Positions 22,322-34,443 of a stretch of 64,000 bases of DNA are shown here, in pieces. The DNA lies in assembly GCA_022036555.1 (NCBI GenBank), contig CM039140.1, positions 7,405,943 through 7,469,942 of the forward strand, written 5' to 3'. The stretch is from Microstegium vimineum (taxonomy: Eukaryota > Streptophyta > Magnoliopsida > Poales > Poaceae). The notes under the pieces were generated by a model. The model was not told the DNA's origin and searched no databases. It was given only the letters and a program-made list of their open reading frames with translations. The position numbers were made by a program, and so were the translations under genes. Within the stretch, counting starts at the first letter, position 1; every line of letters starts with the position of its first letter.

Positions 22322-23572
22322 TACTAAGTAATGTCTCGATATTCGTTTATTTGTTGTTTCACGTTCTTATGTTCTTTGGCGTATCAGTTCTATCAATACT
22401 CTGGTTTGGTTCCATGCGGATTTTTGCACTTGCCTATTTTCTTGTTCTTTAGGTGTGTTAGAATTTGATAACTTGATTGATTGTTTGAGAGTTGAGACCA
22501 TGTATGGTTCGCTAGTTGTCACATAGGCCCATACATTCACCAAACAAAAAAGCTGCACGCATGGTAATTGTTAAATTAGCTCTTTTTTTGTGTGTTTTAC
22601 TGACATAAGTATATTGTAATACCTTCGGCATGATATTTGATTTTTCTTTATTTTTTGTTTCATTCTTGTGTTGTTCATGTTTTTTTCTTCCTTTCCCTAT
22701 TAACAGCTCATTCCTTTTCTGTTGTCTTGTCACTGAACTACCATATTACAGCCTCAAACATTGTTGTTTTCGTCAATGAATGGAATGAAAGGGACAAGCT
22801 TGCTATTTTCAAGTCAACATGAATTAATGGGCACATCCTATATAAGCACATGTTATTTGATATTTTGATCTTTCTCCTTTTGATGTGATTCAAATCCACT
22901 TGTAGTACCTGATAATGATGATCTGGACTTAACGTGAGGCGTCTTTATCAAGTAAACTTAAATATATTAGCTTGACAAAGTTGACCAAAGCAGCATTGAG
23001 TAAGGTTGTTGTGTAATAATGCTCATATTCAGATGGATGCACTATGGAAACAGAGTGACGCATGCTGAAATTAATCAGTATTTATTGCATGGCGTCACAC
23101 CAACTTTTTTTTCAACATTTTTTAAACATATCTCTTTCCAATTTGAAGTTCCATCACCATTTCAATACTTGATGTCTTCATGGGTGGTTGATAGAGTTCA
23201 TGAAGCACACATCTTTTTGTTGCAACGTGGACACAGTAATGCCAATTGATCAGTTCAGCTAACCTGTGATACTAACATCCCATTTCTGGGGTTGATTGTT
23301 CTTCCTATGTTATCCCCTTCTTCCTATGTCGGGCGTGGATATCCTTGTCCGACTCAGAATAACGAGGAAATTGGAACCGATACTTGGAAGCTTGGATTTG
23401 AAGCTCCTATGTATGATAGAATGAAGTTACTTCTCAATTTCACTCTATCAGGGTGAACTTTTCTTATCTTGAAACGAAAAGATAGGAAGTCTGGTCCTAT
23501 GTCTAAACAAAACTATTACATTTAGAGCCGCAAAGGAAGGAAACAAGGATGAAAGATATAGCCCCCACTCGT
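22322..23572. other. Intergenic DNA, no gene supported
   Basis: AT-rich sequence. Only short frames without recognisable domains are seen on either strand. Confidence 0.45.
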
Positions 23573-23660
23573 CAGTGTATCTGTGATATATCAAAACTGT
23601 GATACTAGCGTATGGGTGCTAGCTTCGCAATTTTAGTATGGATATATCACAGTTACACTG
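23573..23660. repeat. Hairpin with 20-bp arms
   Basis: CAGTGTATCTGTGATATATC (23573-23592) and GATATATCACAGTTACACTG (23641-23660) are inverted repeats with one mismatch, separated by 48 bases. It lies just downstream of the minus-strand GIR1-like gene, possibly in or beyond its 3' UTR. It may be a small MITE or a transcript hairpin. Confidence 0.7.
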
Positions 23661-23751
23661 AAGAAATGACTGGACAAAATAGAACTACTGGACCTAGGAC
23701 TTCATATAACTCTTTTTCTTGATGTTGTGCCGCCTAATAGAACCATATTGC

Positions 23752-24102
23752 TCATCCCCTCCTGCTCCTCCTGCTGCTATTAGTACTGTTGTTCTTACTG
23801 TTGTTGTTGTTGTTGTCCTGCAGGAAGTCAAGGAGCACAGGGCTCTTGCACTGGGGGCACCGAGGGTCATCTTGTGGGAGCATGACATAGATGAAGCAGC
23901 GAGGACAGGCAGCAAGAACCATGGATGTGGCCTCAGGGCTGTTGGACCACTGCAGGCCATGCTCGTTCTCGGATGACAGGCAGGAGCTCGGGGATGACTC
24001 CTCATCAGCCATCGCCCTCCTGGAGGAGTCCCCTGTTGCAGGAAGTGAGAGGTTGAGTTTCAGGTCAAGGCCCTTAGAGCTCTTCCTGTTGCTGCGGCTC
24101 AT
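23752..24102 (-). CDS. GIR1-like EAR-motif repressor (GL2-interacting repressor family)
   Basis: The product has 116 residues. Near the N terminus, residues 12-20 read LDLKLNLSL, an EAR motif (LxLxL) that recruits TOPLESS-type co-repressors. Residues 66-85 contain CPRC, YVMLPQDDP and CPQC, a CX2C...CX2C module followed by VLLDFL. This pairing identifies the small plant family named after Arabidopsis GIR1/GIR2, which repress root-hair genes together with homeodomain protein GL2; the role in this grass is inferred. The C-terminal Asn/Ser-rich tail comes from a GTT trinucleotide run (plus strand about 23798-23818). I chose the ATG at 24102 because a splice acceptor (GATGCAG, intron 24123-24227) lies between it and an upstream in-frame ATG. 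The coding part is one exon. Confidence 0.88.
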   Translation of the reverse strand: MSRSNRKSSKGLDLKLNLSLPATGDSSRRAMADEESSPSSCLSSENEHGLQWSNSPEATSMVLAACPRCFIYVMLPQDDPRCPQCKSPVLLDFLQDNNNNNSKNNSTNSSRRSRRG

Positions 24103-24122
24103 CCTTTGGAGATATGTGCTGT

Positions 24123-24227
24123 CTGCATCCATCAAACGTTGAATCAGCTGATTGAGATACAGTTCAGAATGGATGGTCTACTGTTACGAGGATTAGAGGC
24201 CTAGATACAGATAGCAAGGGGACTTAC
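24123..24227 (-). other. Intron in the 5' UTR of the GIR1-like gene
   Basis: The donor is GTAAGTCCCC after CAACACA, and the acceptor is TTGATGGATGCAG. The intron is 105 bp. Removing it joins a leader of about 110 bases to the short exon segment before ATG 24102. 5' UTR introns often raise expression in plants; no direct evidence is available here. Confidence 0.6.
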
Positions 24228-24364
24228 TGTGTTGCAGAGTGACGAGGCGCTGGATGCAAGCAGGTGGAGATGATGGCGATGTGAAATGCTCTGGAAGGAG
24301 AGGACTATGAGCTTTAGAATGCTCAGAGGTGTTTCTTTGGTGTTGTTGGAGAAGAGATGGCTGG

Positions 24365-24372
24365 TATTTATA
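24365..24372 (-). promoter_or_regulatory. TATA box of the GIR1-like gene
   Basis: The minus strand reads TATAAATA, about 30 bases before the presumed transcript start. CCAATTG (24391-24397) lies just upstream and may act as a CCAAT box. The distance to the 5' splice donor leaves a plausible first exon. Confidence 0.65.
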
Positions 24373-24397
24373 GGGGGAAGGATGGGAGGTCAATTGG

Positions 24398-26317
24398 TTT
24401 TCTTTAATGTGACAGTAAGAGCTACGCTCCCATTTAATTATTACTCTCTACTATCTCATAGTAATAGCATTAGTACAACTGTACGCATTTTATTGCCAAT
24501 ATTCATGGTTGGGTAGTGGCAAAGGAAGGATTGAATATGTGTTGGGTGGAAGAGAAGTGCTAGGTGAGAGGTTTTGTGGTGGCCTGTTGGATCATATGCA
24601 AAAGATCAGCAAATCTGAATGAGGAAAACAGGACCTGGGACACATATCCTCAGTTGAGTTTTTGCGTCCCTTTGCGTTTCTTTTCACAAGTACTGGGAAA
24701 TTTTTACCTGGTGCTTAATAAGTTAATTGGTATTTTTTTATTGTTAATCAGTATTTTTAGCCAGCTAGCAATGGACTCGCTCCACAACATTTTCTAGATT
24801 TAGGCTTATTTTTTATTGCATTTGGGTGAGAGGTTAAACTCGCTATCTATATTTAAAATATGTTCCAAATTTTTGAAAATGACTGACATCCCACAGATTT
24901 TAGGAATAATACCTTATGTGCCACTGGCAAGTTAGTTGGGCCAATCAGATAATTATGACAATTATTATTTGTTGTGTAGTTGAGTGTTGAAACCACCAAT
25001 TTTGTTTCCATTTGATTATTTATAAAGCTTGTACAGTTGAAATTTGACTGGCTTCCAATTGATTATTGATTATTTATAATAAAGCTTGTACAGTTGAAAC
25101 TTGACTGGCTTCCAGTTGATTTCACAACTTGATGTGGTCATGAATGGAATTTATTGGGCACAGTATTTCAAATGCACAGTATTGCTAAAAGAGCACTAAA
25201 TGGGCTTGAATGTTGAGCCATTTTTCTTGTTTATTTGAATAAATGAGGCTCTAGAATATAGATGGAGTATGCTGCTAGCTTATGAAATTAGGTATTTAGG
25301 TCTTTGAATGACGCCAGGCAAGGCCTGTGCACCCATACATTGCCTGGTGCGCATCTTGATACAATGGCTAAGAGATAAGCAAACTCATTAATGTCACTTT
25401 GTTTGATGCACATAAGAGCAGCCTCCTCTAATGTCATCTCCCACCCTATGAATTGCAGCTCTGGGATTTTGCTTGTTTCCAGCTTGCAGTGTTTAAATGC
25501 TGACAGCTTATATATTAAATTGGATGGTTGACTTGAAGTATTCTGGAGATATTGCATCCCGGGTTTGCGACTTAATCACCTTTTGATTAAGAAAAGGGTG
25601 AAAATTTGTTCCTCAAGTCATAGTAGCAACCCACTAATGTAATCCCCCAAGATTGCTTCCATATCCCACCTTGGTTAATGATGATGACACACAACTCACT
25701 TAAAGTTGTTTTGGTTTGTGTGTTGCATTGGGTCTGGTCTATGGTACTGCCTGCTAATCTACATGGTTAAGAGAGAGCCATCTGTGCATTTCTTTTTTCT
25801 TGTACCTTTGCTGGAACTAATCCCAGCATTAATGCCACTTGGGGCAAATAAAAGCAGTAATTAATGGTTTTGGCCTTTTGGGATCCAGAGCCAAATTGTA
25901 TTCGCCTTGGGTTCAAAGATTAAAATTTGTATATTATTTTGCCATCATTCGCCATGATTCGATGCTGAAACGTTTAACATTGCAGGTGAAGGCTCGGAGT
26001 TGAATGCAACTTCAGCCCAACTACAGAGACATGGGGGTTGACCTGAATGTGGGCTCATAACTGTGGCACTAGGTTAGTATTAGTACATGATATAGTTTAA
26101 AAATGATTTTGCATGTATAAGTTGTGATTAGTTGGTGTTTTGGGACCAATCCCATGTGCCCTTCTTTAAATTCATGGAGAGGTCTAATAAGGTGTTAACT
26201 AAGCTTAAACGAAAATTAGCCCCATGCTTTAGTCATGCCGTGTGCGTTCGGCTGTTGCAACTGGTAATGCTATTCTTTGTCCATGGGGAAGTTCGCAGAG
26301 CAATTTATGGAGATGTA
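24398..26317. other. Intergenic DNA with a tandem duplication
   Basis: A segment of about 52 bp (GATTATTTATAAAGCTTGTA and following bases) at 25014-25064 is repeated at 25069-25122 with a 3-bp insertion and a few substitutions. The rest is AT-rich, with no gene recognised. Confidence 0.5.
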
Positions 26318-26411
26318 GGCCCTGTTTGGGAAGGCTTATATGAGATGTTTGGGTGGGATTCTTGCTTATTTTCATCTCGATTCCGATTTTAAGCTGAAAC
26401 AAACACGCCTG
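26318..26411. mobile_element. Small hAT-like MITE (about 94 bp)
   Basis: The left end GGCCCTGTTTGGGAAGG and the right end AAACAAACACGCC form imperfect inverted repeats of the GTTTGG type common in grass hAT MITEs. No clear target duplication was found. Just downstream, a short direct repeat (TTCCGTGATTTGAGTGCAAT) occurs at about 26545 and 26592. Confidence 0.5.
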
Positions 26412-26992
26412 TATATGGACATCTAAGTTTTTCTTTTGAATTCCTTTATGCATGTAGTAATTTATCTTGAGTATTGATTCGGCCGGTTGTGGCGCTAAAA
26501 TGGTAAATGACGCCCATATGGTGCTAACTGTTGATGACTTGCCCTTCCGTGATTTGAGTGCAATTTAAACTCCAATCTGAAGGCTTACCTTTCCGTGATT
26601 TGAGTGCAATTTTAAACTCCATTCTTAAGTCGTAGGTGGCTAGGATATGTAGGATAGTCGATCGAGCTGAGGACTGCTCTCGTAGTGCCATAAACATTTC
26701 TGTTCTGCTTAAAACACACCAGTTGGCAACACACATTTTAGCTCAAGCAATTTTGGTTTGCAATTATATGCTTTTTTTCACAGCAAAAAAATCGGTCTCA
26801 TGGAAATTACCGTGCAATAATTTTAAAAAAATGTATTTTTTAAAATCCTAATATTTTTTCTAACTTTCTAGAATTTCTGTATACATCGCAAATCCTGGAT
26901 TCCTATTTCCTAAACCTTTCTCCCCTTTTCCTCCAAAATATTTCCATGGTTAACCCTACTTATTTCTACAGAATATCATTATAATTCCTGAT

Positions 26993-27080
26993 GAAGGGCG
27001 GGCCTGGTGCAAACGGTAGAGCTTTACCGCCTGTGACCAAGAGGTCCAGGGTTCGAGCCTACGGCACTGGTACGCCCTTT
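26993..27080 (+). mobile_element. tRNA-derived SINE, internally deleted copy
   Basis: It contains an A-box-like TGGTGCAAACGGTAGAG and a B-box GGTTCGAGCC, the internal RNA polymerase III promoter of tRNA-derived SINEs. It ends ACGCCCTTT. It is flanked by a perfect 18-bp target duplication (ATCATTATAATTCCTGAT, 26975-26992 and 27081-27098), proving insertion by target-primed reverse transcription. Compared with the copy at 32971, about 70-75 bp between the B box and the 3' end are missing. Confidence 0.9.
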
Positions 27081-27098
27081 ATCATTATAATTCCTGAT

Positions 27099-29380
27099 AA
27101 GCACCGCATCTAGCGACCCTCTTGGTCAAAAATTTACCTTGCCAGCAGCAGCCTAATGCCCAATAACTCCAAACATAAGATGAAATAATTACTGCATTTT
27201 TCAAGGACATCTGTGAAGACAATTGAGGATGGAACATCACAGCTAATCACATAACACCGATAACATAAGCAAAAACTTATCAATAAAGCATTTGCCAAAA
27301 AAACTATGTGAAGTAATGTGTGTCATGTCTGCCCCAAGATCTCAAGAATTTTAAGTAATGTGTGTCGTGGCCAGTATCTGTAAGTGTGACGCTGATTTGT
27401 AAATGTGAGATCTCATATTATACTGTCTGCAATCTTCTCATCCTGAAAACAGAGGAAAAAAGTTAGTATGCCAAATTATTGTACTACGAACATCTAAACT
27501 CATATAATCACAATTAATTGCCAATTTACCTGATGCTGTCATTTTTGTCAATAAAAGAAAAGATGCATAGAAAAAACAGAGAGCAATCTTCTTATTGGAG
27601 GTTGGCATTAGTTTTCCATGACTTCCCCTACTGTTGCGTTGGGAGAATAGATAAATACATCATCCCACCCACGAAGGGAACATCTTGCCAATATCTTAAC
27701 CTTGTGGCACCGTGGGGTTTAAGTGCCACAGTTCTCTGCAACTCGCGGTTCAAAATTGAGTTAAGGCTAAATATCATATTCTAATCACAAATGAAAAGAT
27801 CCTGCGCATTAATGTTGCAGGGGTGAGTCAAACGCCTAATCTTCTCACACGCACGAGCGCGTCTAACTAACAATGCATTAAAGCATCCGACGCATCCTTC
27901 ATAAAAAACTAAAAGCATAAAATGAAGCATTAAGCTTAAGGACTTGTTTAACCTATTAGTTTGAAGATAGTGGACTCAGAGTGCAGGCATCACATTAATC
28001 TTCCTTTTAATGCTAGTACGAACCCAGGAGTAGACTACGGCAAAACTGACACGTTGTTAGAGGGAACAAAGCATTAACCCGGTTGCTTGAAGATACTGCC
28101 ATGAACAACATAGCCCAACTTGAATAAACAACACAAAAAGTTTTGAACCTCCATAATACCACCACAAGTGTCATTAGTTCAAACTACAGTTCTAATGTCA
28201 ACCCATAGGACTACTCTAGATCTTTTTTTCTTTCTGGTTCATGTACTGTTCCATCTTATATGTCCTATATTATTCTCTAAATAGTTTAACTCTATGCTTC
28301 TATATTTGTTTGCAAATTTTTGTAGCAGATAATCTCAAGCACTGTTGTAACGTGACATAATATCATTGCAACGATAAGAAAGTTGATGGAATTATTAAGC
28401 CAAGCGGAGAGTTTTATCAATCAGAAGTTGAATAGTTTCAAGCCACCTGCCAAAAAAAATGCATATCATACGGTTTAGAGTCATTCATACAAGTGAAGGC
28501 TCATATCATTATAATAATCCAACCTACATTAGATCCCTTCTTCATCAGATTTCTCTAAACATTTCAGAAGTCTCATATGCACATAAATTTTTTAGTGAAA
28601 TAATCACACCTCAATCACCTAACAAAGATCAAGCAGGACAAATTTGAGCACCCCATCCTCATCACGCCAAGTACTGAGGAGTGAGGACTCCTTCAAAAGG
28701 GAATATTACAGGATTCAGTACGTGCATCATAATGGTAGACATGTGCCTCGAGCCCAAGACATGCACATACACTCGTGTGCATGCCCACAAGAAGACATAG
28801 TGCTCACAGGCACACATCCCACTAAGAATCTAACACAGATCAACCAGATAAGCAGAGTTTGAATATTTCTTTTATATGCTGCCAAATTATTTTTACTGTT
28901 GTGGAGCTGCTAATACGAATACCATAAGTCAATGTTTGAGGCAAAATGAGATTTTCACTAAAAGCAAGATCATTGACCTGGGAGAGCAGTATTGGTGCAG
29001 CACCATACATGGGCAAAGTTATTATTAATACCTTCGACATGAAGATAAGTTTGTCTGCCATAAATGGGCCGTAACAGATCCAGACACCTAAAAAAAAGGT
29101 CGTGCACCACCTATGGAAGAGAGGCTCCAACAGGCTAGGTGGGTAGCCACTAGGTGAGATTTATATACCTAGGATAGCACATGTAAGCACTAACCTACAA
29201 GCACAGCTGCACAGATATTTGGTATCTATGAATGTACTAATGTCTCTTTTATAATCCGAAAAGACTGAACAACATGGCTATGATCCCACCACATTGTTAT
29301 TCATGGATATGTCCAGCTCAACATTTTAATTTTGTCATAATAATGGAAAAAATATCAAAACAAAGCAAATATAATACAGC
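27099..29380. other. Intergenic DNA, no gene supported
   Basis: AT-rich sequence with short open frames only. No terminal repeats, RNA genes or coding domains were recognised. Confidence 0.45.
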
Positions 29381-29387
29381 AATTCAT

Positions 29388-31574
29388 TGCGTGGATTGTA
29401 AGGTGATACCTGGGGAATGTGTGGTGTCTCAGCACAAGCTAGTGGTGGCTGACTTCCGCTTTCTGATGCAAACTTGTAGGGCTAAACAAACCAAGATTGC
29501 AAGGACAAAGTGGTTGAATTTAGAAGGGGAGACATCAAAGGTCTTCAAGGCAAGAGTTATTGAAGAGGGCCCGTGGAAGGACGAAGGTAACGCCAACAAT
29601 ATGTGGGAGAAGATGGCGACATACGTTCAAAAGGTTGCTGCAGAGGTGCTAGGTGTGACCAAAGGAAGTGGATGCGCTATGAAAGACACTTGGTGGTGGA
29701 ATGAGGATGTTCAAAAGGCAATTAAGGAGAAGAAAGAAGGCTATAAGAGCTTGTTCCAGGACCGGAGTGCAGATAACATAGACAAGTATAAGGTGGCAAA
29801 GAAGGCTGAAAAACGGGTAGTGGCGGAGGCAAAGGGACGTGCTTATGAAGATTTGTACAAGCGTCTTGATACGAAGGAAGGAGAAAAGGACATCTATAGG
29901 ATGGCTAGGACTCGTGATAGGAAGACGAGGGACTTTACTCAAGTCAAGTGCATTAAGGATGAGAGGGAGCAACTCTTGGTGAAAGAGGATGAGATCAGAC
30001 AAAGATGGCAAGAGTATTTTGACAAATTGTTCAATGGGGAGAACGAGAACTCCCCTGTTCAGTTGGACAACTCGTTTGATGACAACAATAGGCGCTTTGA
30101 GCGGAGGATTCAAGAATCGGAGGTCAGAGAAGCGTTGAAAAGGATGAAAGGGAGCAAAGCGATGGGCCCGGATGGTATCCCAATCAAGGTGTGGAGATGC
30201 CTTGGGGATATAGCTATAGTATGGCTAACCAAGATGTTCAATAATATCTTCCGATCAAACAAGATGCCTGAGGAGTGGAGAAGAAACACTTTGGTACCAA
30301 TCTACAAGAACAAGGGTGACATCCAGAGTTGTAATAACTATCGTGGGATTAAGTTGATGAGCCACACTATGAAGCTATGGGAGAGAGTCATCGAGCACCG
30401 CCTGCGAAGAAGGACACGAGTATCTACCAACCAATTTGGTTTCATGCCTGGAAGGTCAACCACAGAAGCAATCTTCTTGTTAAGACAAGTTATGGAGCGA
30501 TTTATAGAGCAGAAGAAGGACCTACATATGGTTTTCATTGACTTGGAGAAGGCTTATGACAAGATACCAAGAAATGTTATGTGGTGGGTTTTGGATAGAC
30601 ATAAAGTCCCAACAAAGTGCGTGACCCTCATCAAGGACATGTACAACAATGTTGTGACTAGCGTTCGAACCAATGATGGTAATACTGATTACTTCCCGAT
30701 TAGAATTGGGCTTCATCAAGGGTCAGCCTTGAGCCCGTATCTCTTTGCCTTGGTAATGGACGAGATTACAAGGGACATTCAAGGGGACATCCCTTGGTGC
30801 ATGCTCTTCGCCGATGATGTAGTGTTAGTTGATGAAAGCTTGGCGGGAGTAAATAGGAAACTTGAGCTGTGGCGGCAGACCCTTGAGTCTAAAGGTTTTA
30901 GACTAAGTCGGACTAAAACCGAGTATATGAAATGCGACTTTGGCACAACGGCTCAAGATGAGGGAGATGTGAGTTTGGAAGGTCAAGTCGTGCCTAAAAA
31001 GGACACCTTTCGATATCTGGGATCGATGCTACAAAGGGATGGAGATATTGATGCAGACGTTAGCCATAGAATCAAAGCAGGGTGGATCAAGTGGCGTCAA
31101 GCTTCTGGCATTCTATGTGACAAGAGGGTACCCCAAAAGCTAAAAGGCAAGTTCTATAGGACAGCAATTAGACCTGCAATGTTGTATGGAGCCGAATGTT
31201 GGCCCACAAAGGCTCGACATGTTCAACAAATGAGTGTTGCAGAAATGCGCATGTTGCGTTGGATCTGTGGTCACACAAGAATGGACCGAGTTTGAAATGA
31301 TGATATACGTGATCGCCTAGGGGTGGCACCAATTAAAGAAAAGCTTGTCTAACATCGGTTGAGATGGTTTGGCCATGTCCAGAGGAGACCGTCAGATGCA
31401 CCAGTGCGCTGTGGAGTCCCAAGCCAAGCTAATAATATAAGGAGAGGCAGAGAAAGACCGAAGTTGACATGGCCGGAGGCGGTGAATAGGGATTTAAAAG
31501 TTTGGGATATATCTAGAGATCTATGTTTGGATAGGATTGCCTGGAAAGCAGCTATTGAAGTGCCGGAACCATGA
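29388..31574 (+). pseudogene. RTE reverse transcriptase reading frame, truncated and interrupted
   Basis: This is the coding part of the RTE element. An open frame starting at an upstream ATG (29274) carries about 38 residues from flanking DNA and is not a natural start. Reverse transcriptase fingers, palm and thumb regions are present between about residues 300 and 560 of that frame. The C-terminal zinc-finger-like part follows the first stop. Lacking most of its endonuclease and with two nonsense codons, it is inactive. Confidence 0.88.
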
Positions 31575-31649
31575 CTTGGGTATCTTGTTGGGTTTCAACT
31601 CTAGCCTACCCCAACTTGCTTGGGACTACAGGCTTTGTTGTTGATGTTG
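29388..31649 (+). mobile_element. RTE-type LINE, 5'-truncated, with premature stops
   Basis: The frame begins with the last part of an APE-type endonuclease (DCKVIPGECV, HKLVVADFRF). It continues through a non-LTR reverse transcriptase with KAMGPDGIPIKVWR, NNYRGIKLMSHTMK, FMPGRSTTEAI, FIDLEKAYDKIP, GLHQGSALSPYLFALVMD and the catalytic LFADDVVLVD. It ends with LRWFGHVQRRP, typical of the RTE clade. Read in frame, coding is interrupted by TGA at 31293-31295 and TAA at 31349-31351 (plausibly CGA to TGA and CAA to TAA) and would end at 31574. The 3' terminus has a GGCTTTGTTGTTGATGTTG tail. A likely 7-bp target duplication, AATTCAT (29381-29387 and 31650-31656), marks both ends. Most of the endonuclease is missing, as usual for incomplete reverse transcription. 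Confidence 0.9.
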
Positions 31650-31656
31650 AATTCAT

Positions 31657-32970
31657 GGTCTGGCTAGTTACTAAACATATGCTGAGAAGCCCGTTTTCTA
31701 GCTAGAACAGCCCCATGCTATTTTATACGTAATTATGTCTCACAAGGAAATCCGCTTAGTTACTGATTTACACACATGTACCATCCCAGATCTATTACTC
31801 TAATACCATGGCCTCATAAAGTCTGAAAACTACTACGAGTTCTGACATTTCCAAATAATGCTGGACCAAAAAATCACACATAGTTATCTTGTATGCTGGT
31901 ATGCAGCCGAAGAGGCAAGCACTGTGAAAGGTGGTCCACTTAATCCATCCAGGAACCAGTCTAATCACTTTCTTTAAGACTACTAGGACAAGACCATAAT
32001 TTAACATAGGTGAGATGCATGTTGCATACGAACTATAGCACCGATTCTGCAACCAGCTACAACCAGACCCAAATGGAAGCATCTGAAAGTACCTTTCCTC
32101 AAACCAGAACATAAATAACATGTGAGCATTAACGGCAGCTGCTTAACATGTTAGTGTAATGACTAAAACATAGCCTAGTGGACTTTCAAGTTACAAGGAC
32201 ACAGCTAAATTCACAAGAGCTGCAAATGAGTCGAGCGGAGTGAGCCTCCCTGCCCAGGCTATGGCCAAAGCTCAAGTAGGTTCAAACTTGTTTGAATTGA
32301 AGGAAGCTAGCAACCCACATTCACAAGGAAGAGATGATCCTATCCAAGACAGCTAGGCAACCAAACATGATCCAGGCAAGCCAGGCTTCACTTGTAGTTG
32401 TCCAAGCAAACCAAACACAAGCCTCTTGCATTAGTAGAACCAGGTTTGGGCTGCATTGGCTTAGCTGGTTAGCCAGGCCGGATCTAAAACATGAACCAAA
32501 CTCACCCATAGGTTTTCATCTCATCAACTTCTCCAACAAGGTGCTTCTCTAGGCAGCTGGCAAAAGCTGCTTAACAAAAACCTAGGCCATGTAAACATCT
32601 CAGTTGTGCAGTTATCACTGGCACAAACATGTTTGAGTGCACATCACATTTTAGATGTGTGAACCCGATGGAAATGTATATAGCTTTATACTTTAAGCAC
32701 AAACATTTTTTAGTCATAGGAAGATATTATGTTTATCCTGTGTGTTCGAGAGAAAAAAAAGATATTATGTTAAAATTCAACAGTGTAAAATTATGGTTCC
32801 AATTTGATCTTTCTATATATGGCCAGTTACTTTGGACCTCTTGAAAGTGAATGTGACCTACTATATATTTTTTCAAAACAATGTGTCAACTTAATCAAGC
32901 TACTATTAGATAATTCAGATATTTACACCTTATAAAAACAGATATTTGCATTAGCAAACAGATATTTGAA
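31657..32970. other. Intergenic DNA, possible MITE remnant
   Basis: Around 32340-32500, repeated CCAAACATGATCCAGGC, CCAAACACAAGCC and AGCCAGGCCGGATC motifs suggest a degenerate hAT-like MITE. I could not fix its borders. No gene was recognised. Confidence 0.35.
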
Positions 32971-33131
32971 GGGCGGCCCTGGTGCAAGCGGTAGAGCTTT
33001 ACCGCCTGTGACCAAGAGGTCTAGGGTTCGAGCCCCAGCCTCTGCACATTTGTGCGGGAAAGGCTGCGGGCTATTTCCCTTCCCCAGACCCCGCAGTGCG
33101 GGAGCCTACTGCACTGGGTACGCCCTTTTTT
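32971..33131 (+). mobile_element. tRNA-derived SINE, full-length-looking copy (about 160 bp)
   Basis: It starts GGGCGGCCCTGGTGCAAGCG with an A-box-like element and has the B box GGTTCGAGCCC about 40 bases further on. A tRNA-unrelated body follows (CTCTGCACATTTGTGCGGGA and beyond). It ends GGTACGCCCTTTTT with an oligo-T tail. It belongs to the same family as 26993-27080. No target duplication is obvious, so the copy may be older. Confidence 0.85.
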
Positions 33132-34443
33132 AAACAGCAGACAATGGGAGCACTAAGAATATTGAACAAAAGAGCAAATAAACTGTGTTTCCTGTTCTTG
33201 GCAAGTTAATCATAAGGAAAATGAATAATAAATTGATGGGTGTAGAAAACGTGTGCTGCACAGTATAATCAATAGGCAATGCAACTTTTTATTGATTCTC
33301 AAGGGTCAAGATTAGAAGTACCTTCATAGCAAAATGTCAAAACTTTGCATCTTAATCAGGGCCATATTTCAATATTGTACAGCAGCATCCTGATCTTACA
33401 CAGTACCTGAAATGAATTACAGATACAACCATCAAAAGTATATTCCAGGTGCTGGAAGTTCAAGACCCAAATGAACCGTTGTATCGAGACTCGCCTATAT
33501 CCCTATGCAAAAAGAGCAAGAGTTTTTCTGTAACTCGAGATGTGGTGTTTGATAACCGATACAAGTTCTTATAAAAGGTCAAGTAGAGCTAAATTAACTT
33601 GATAGAATTTAACATAGTGTGGTCCAAAGTTAAATTTTAAATTCTAACAAGATGAAAAGGTGCTCTCAAAACAAATTTGACATTCAGCTGATGCAAGACC
33701 ATACGACATAGGATGCAAGCAGCTACTATAAAAAAATTCAAGCTTCAAGGACAGCAACAATTTCCTAAAATCAACAACAGCATTTTATTTGCCAGAAGTT
33801 GGAGTTCGCCAGTAGTCGCAAACAAAAAACAGTAGGATAAAAGGCAAAATTTGACAGTCCAGAAAAAAAAAGGTAAAGGAAAGGCTAAGTGGGAGGAAGC
33901 ACTCACAAGAAATCATGTCGTCACCAATGGCAACAGTAAATGATCTCACCAAAAATCAAAACATCCTCCCAGCTCTGAGTCTCTGACAATGTGAACACTA
34001 AGCTAATAGAAGTGTCTTAACTCAGTCCAGAAGTCTCCAACCTATGAGGGTTGGGTGTATGTGTGTTGACGTGTTTGGTAGGGGGGTGATGGTGTGGCGA
34101 TCTTTTGGTTTTTCTACTTTGATGTTCTTGTTCTCAATCCAACGATATGCAGCTCCCCTTCACATCTGAGAAAAATGTTTCCAGCTATTATAAACTCAGC
34201 CTGTTGACCAGCAAGTCTGTATCAACATATGATGAACTTCCACATATGCATCTTAACTTAAGCACCATACATCATTCTCTGTTTATTTCACAACCATCAT
34301 GAGGTCTCTTTTCTTCATTCACAGCCTCCTCAGGTTTTCAACGGGGTGGTCCTTTTCCTTCATTCACAGCCTCCTCAGGATTTCAATGGGGCCCAGCAAC
34401 ACGATACAAGATAAATATGCCATTCTTAATGGTCGACACTGCT
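33132..34443. other. 3' flank of the PPR gene, nothing else recognised
   Basis: AT-rich sequence that may hold the 3' UTR of the minus-strand PPR gene. A 25-base phrase containing TTCATTCACAGCCTCCTCAG occurs twice near 34313 and 34358. No coding domain is visible. Confidence 0.4.

Noticed and set aside
26993..27060. A possible tRNA gene (A and B boxes present)
   Set aside because: No cloverleaf forms, and the sequence is flanked by an 18-bp target duplication, so it is a SINE.
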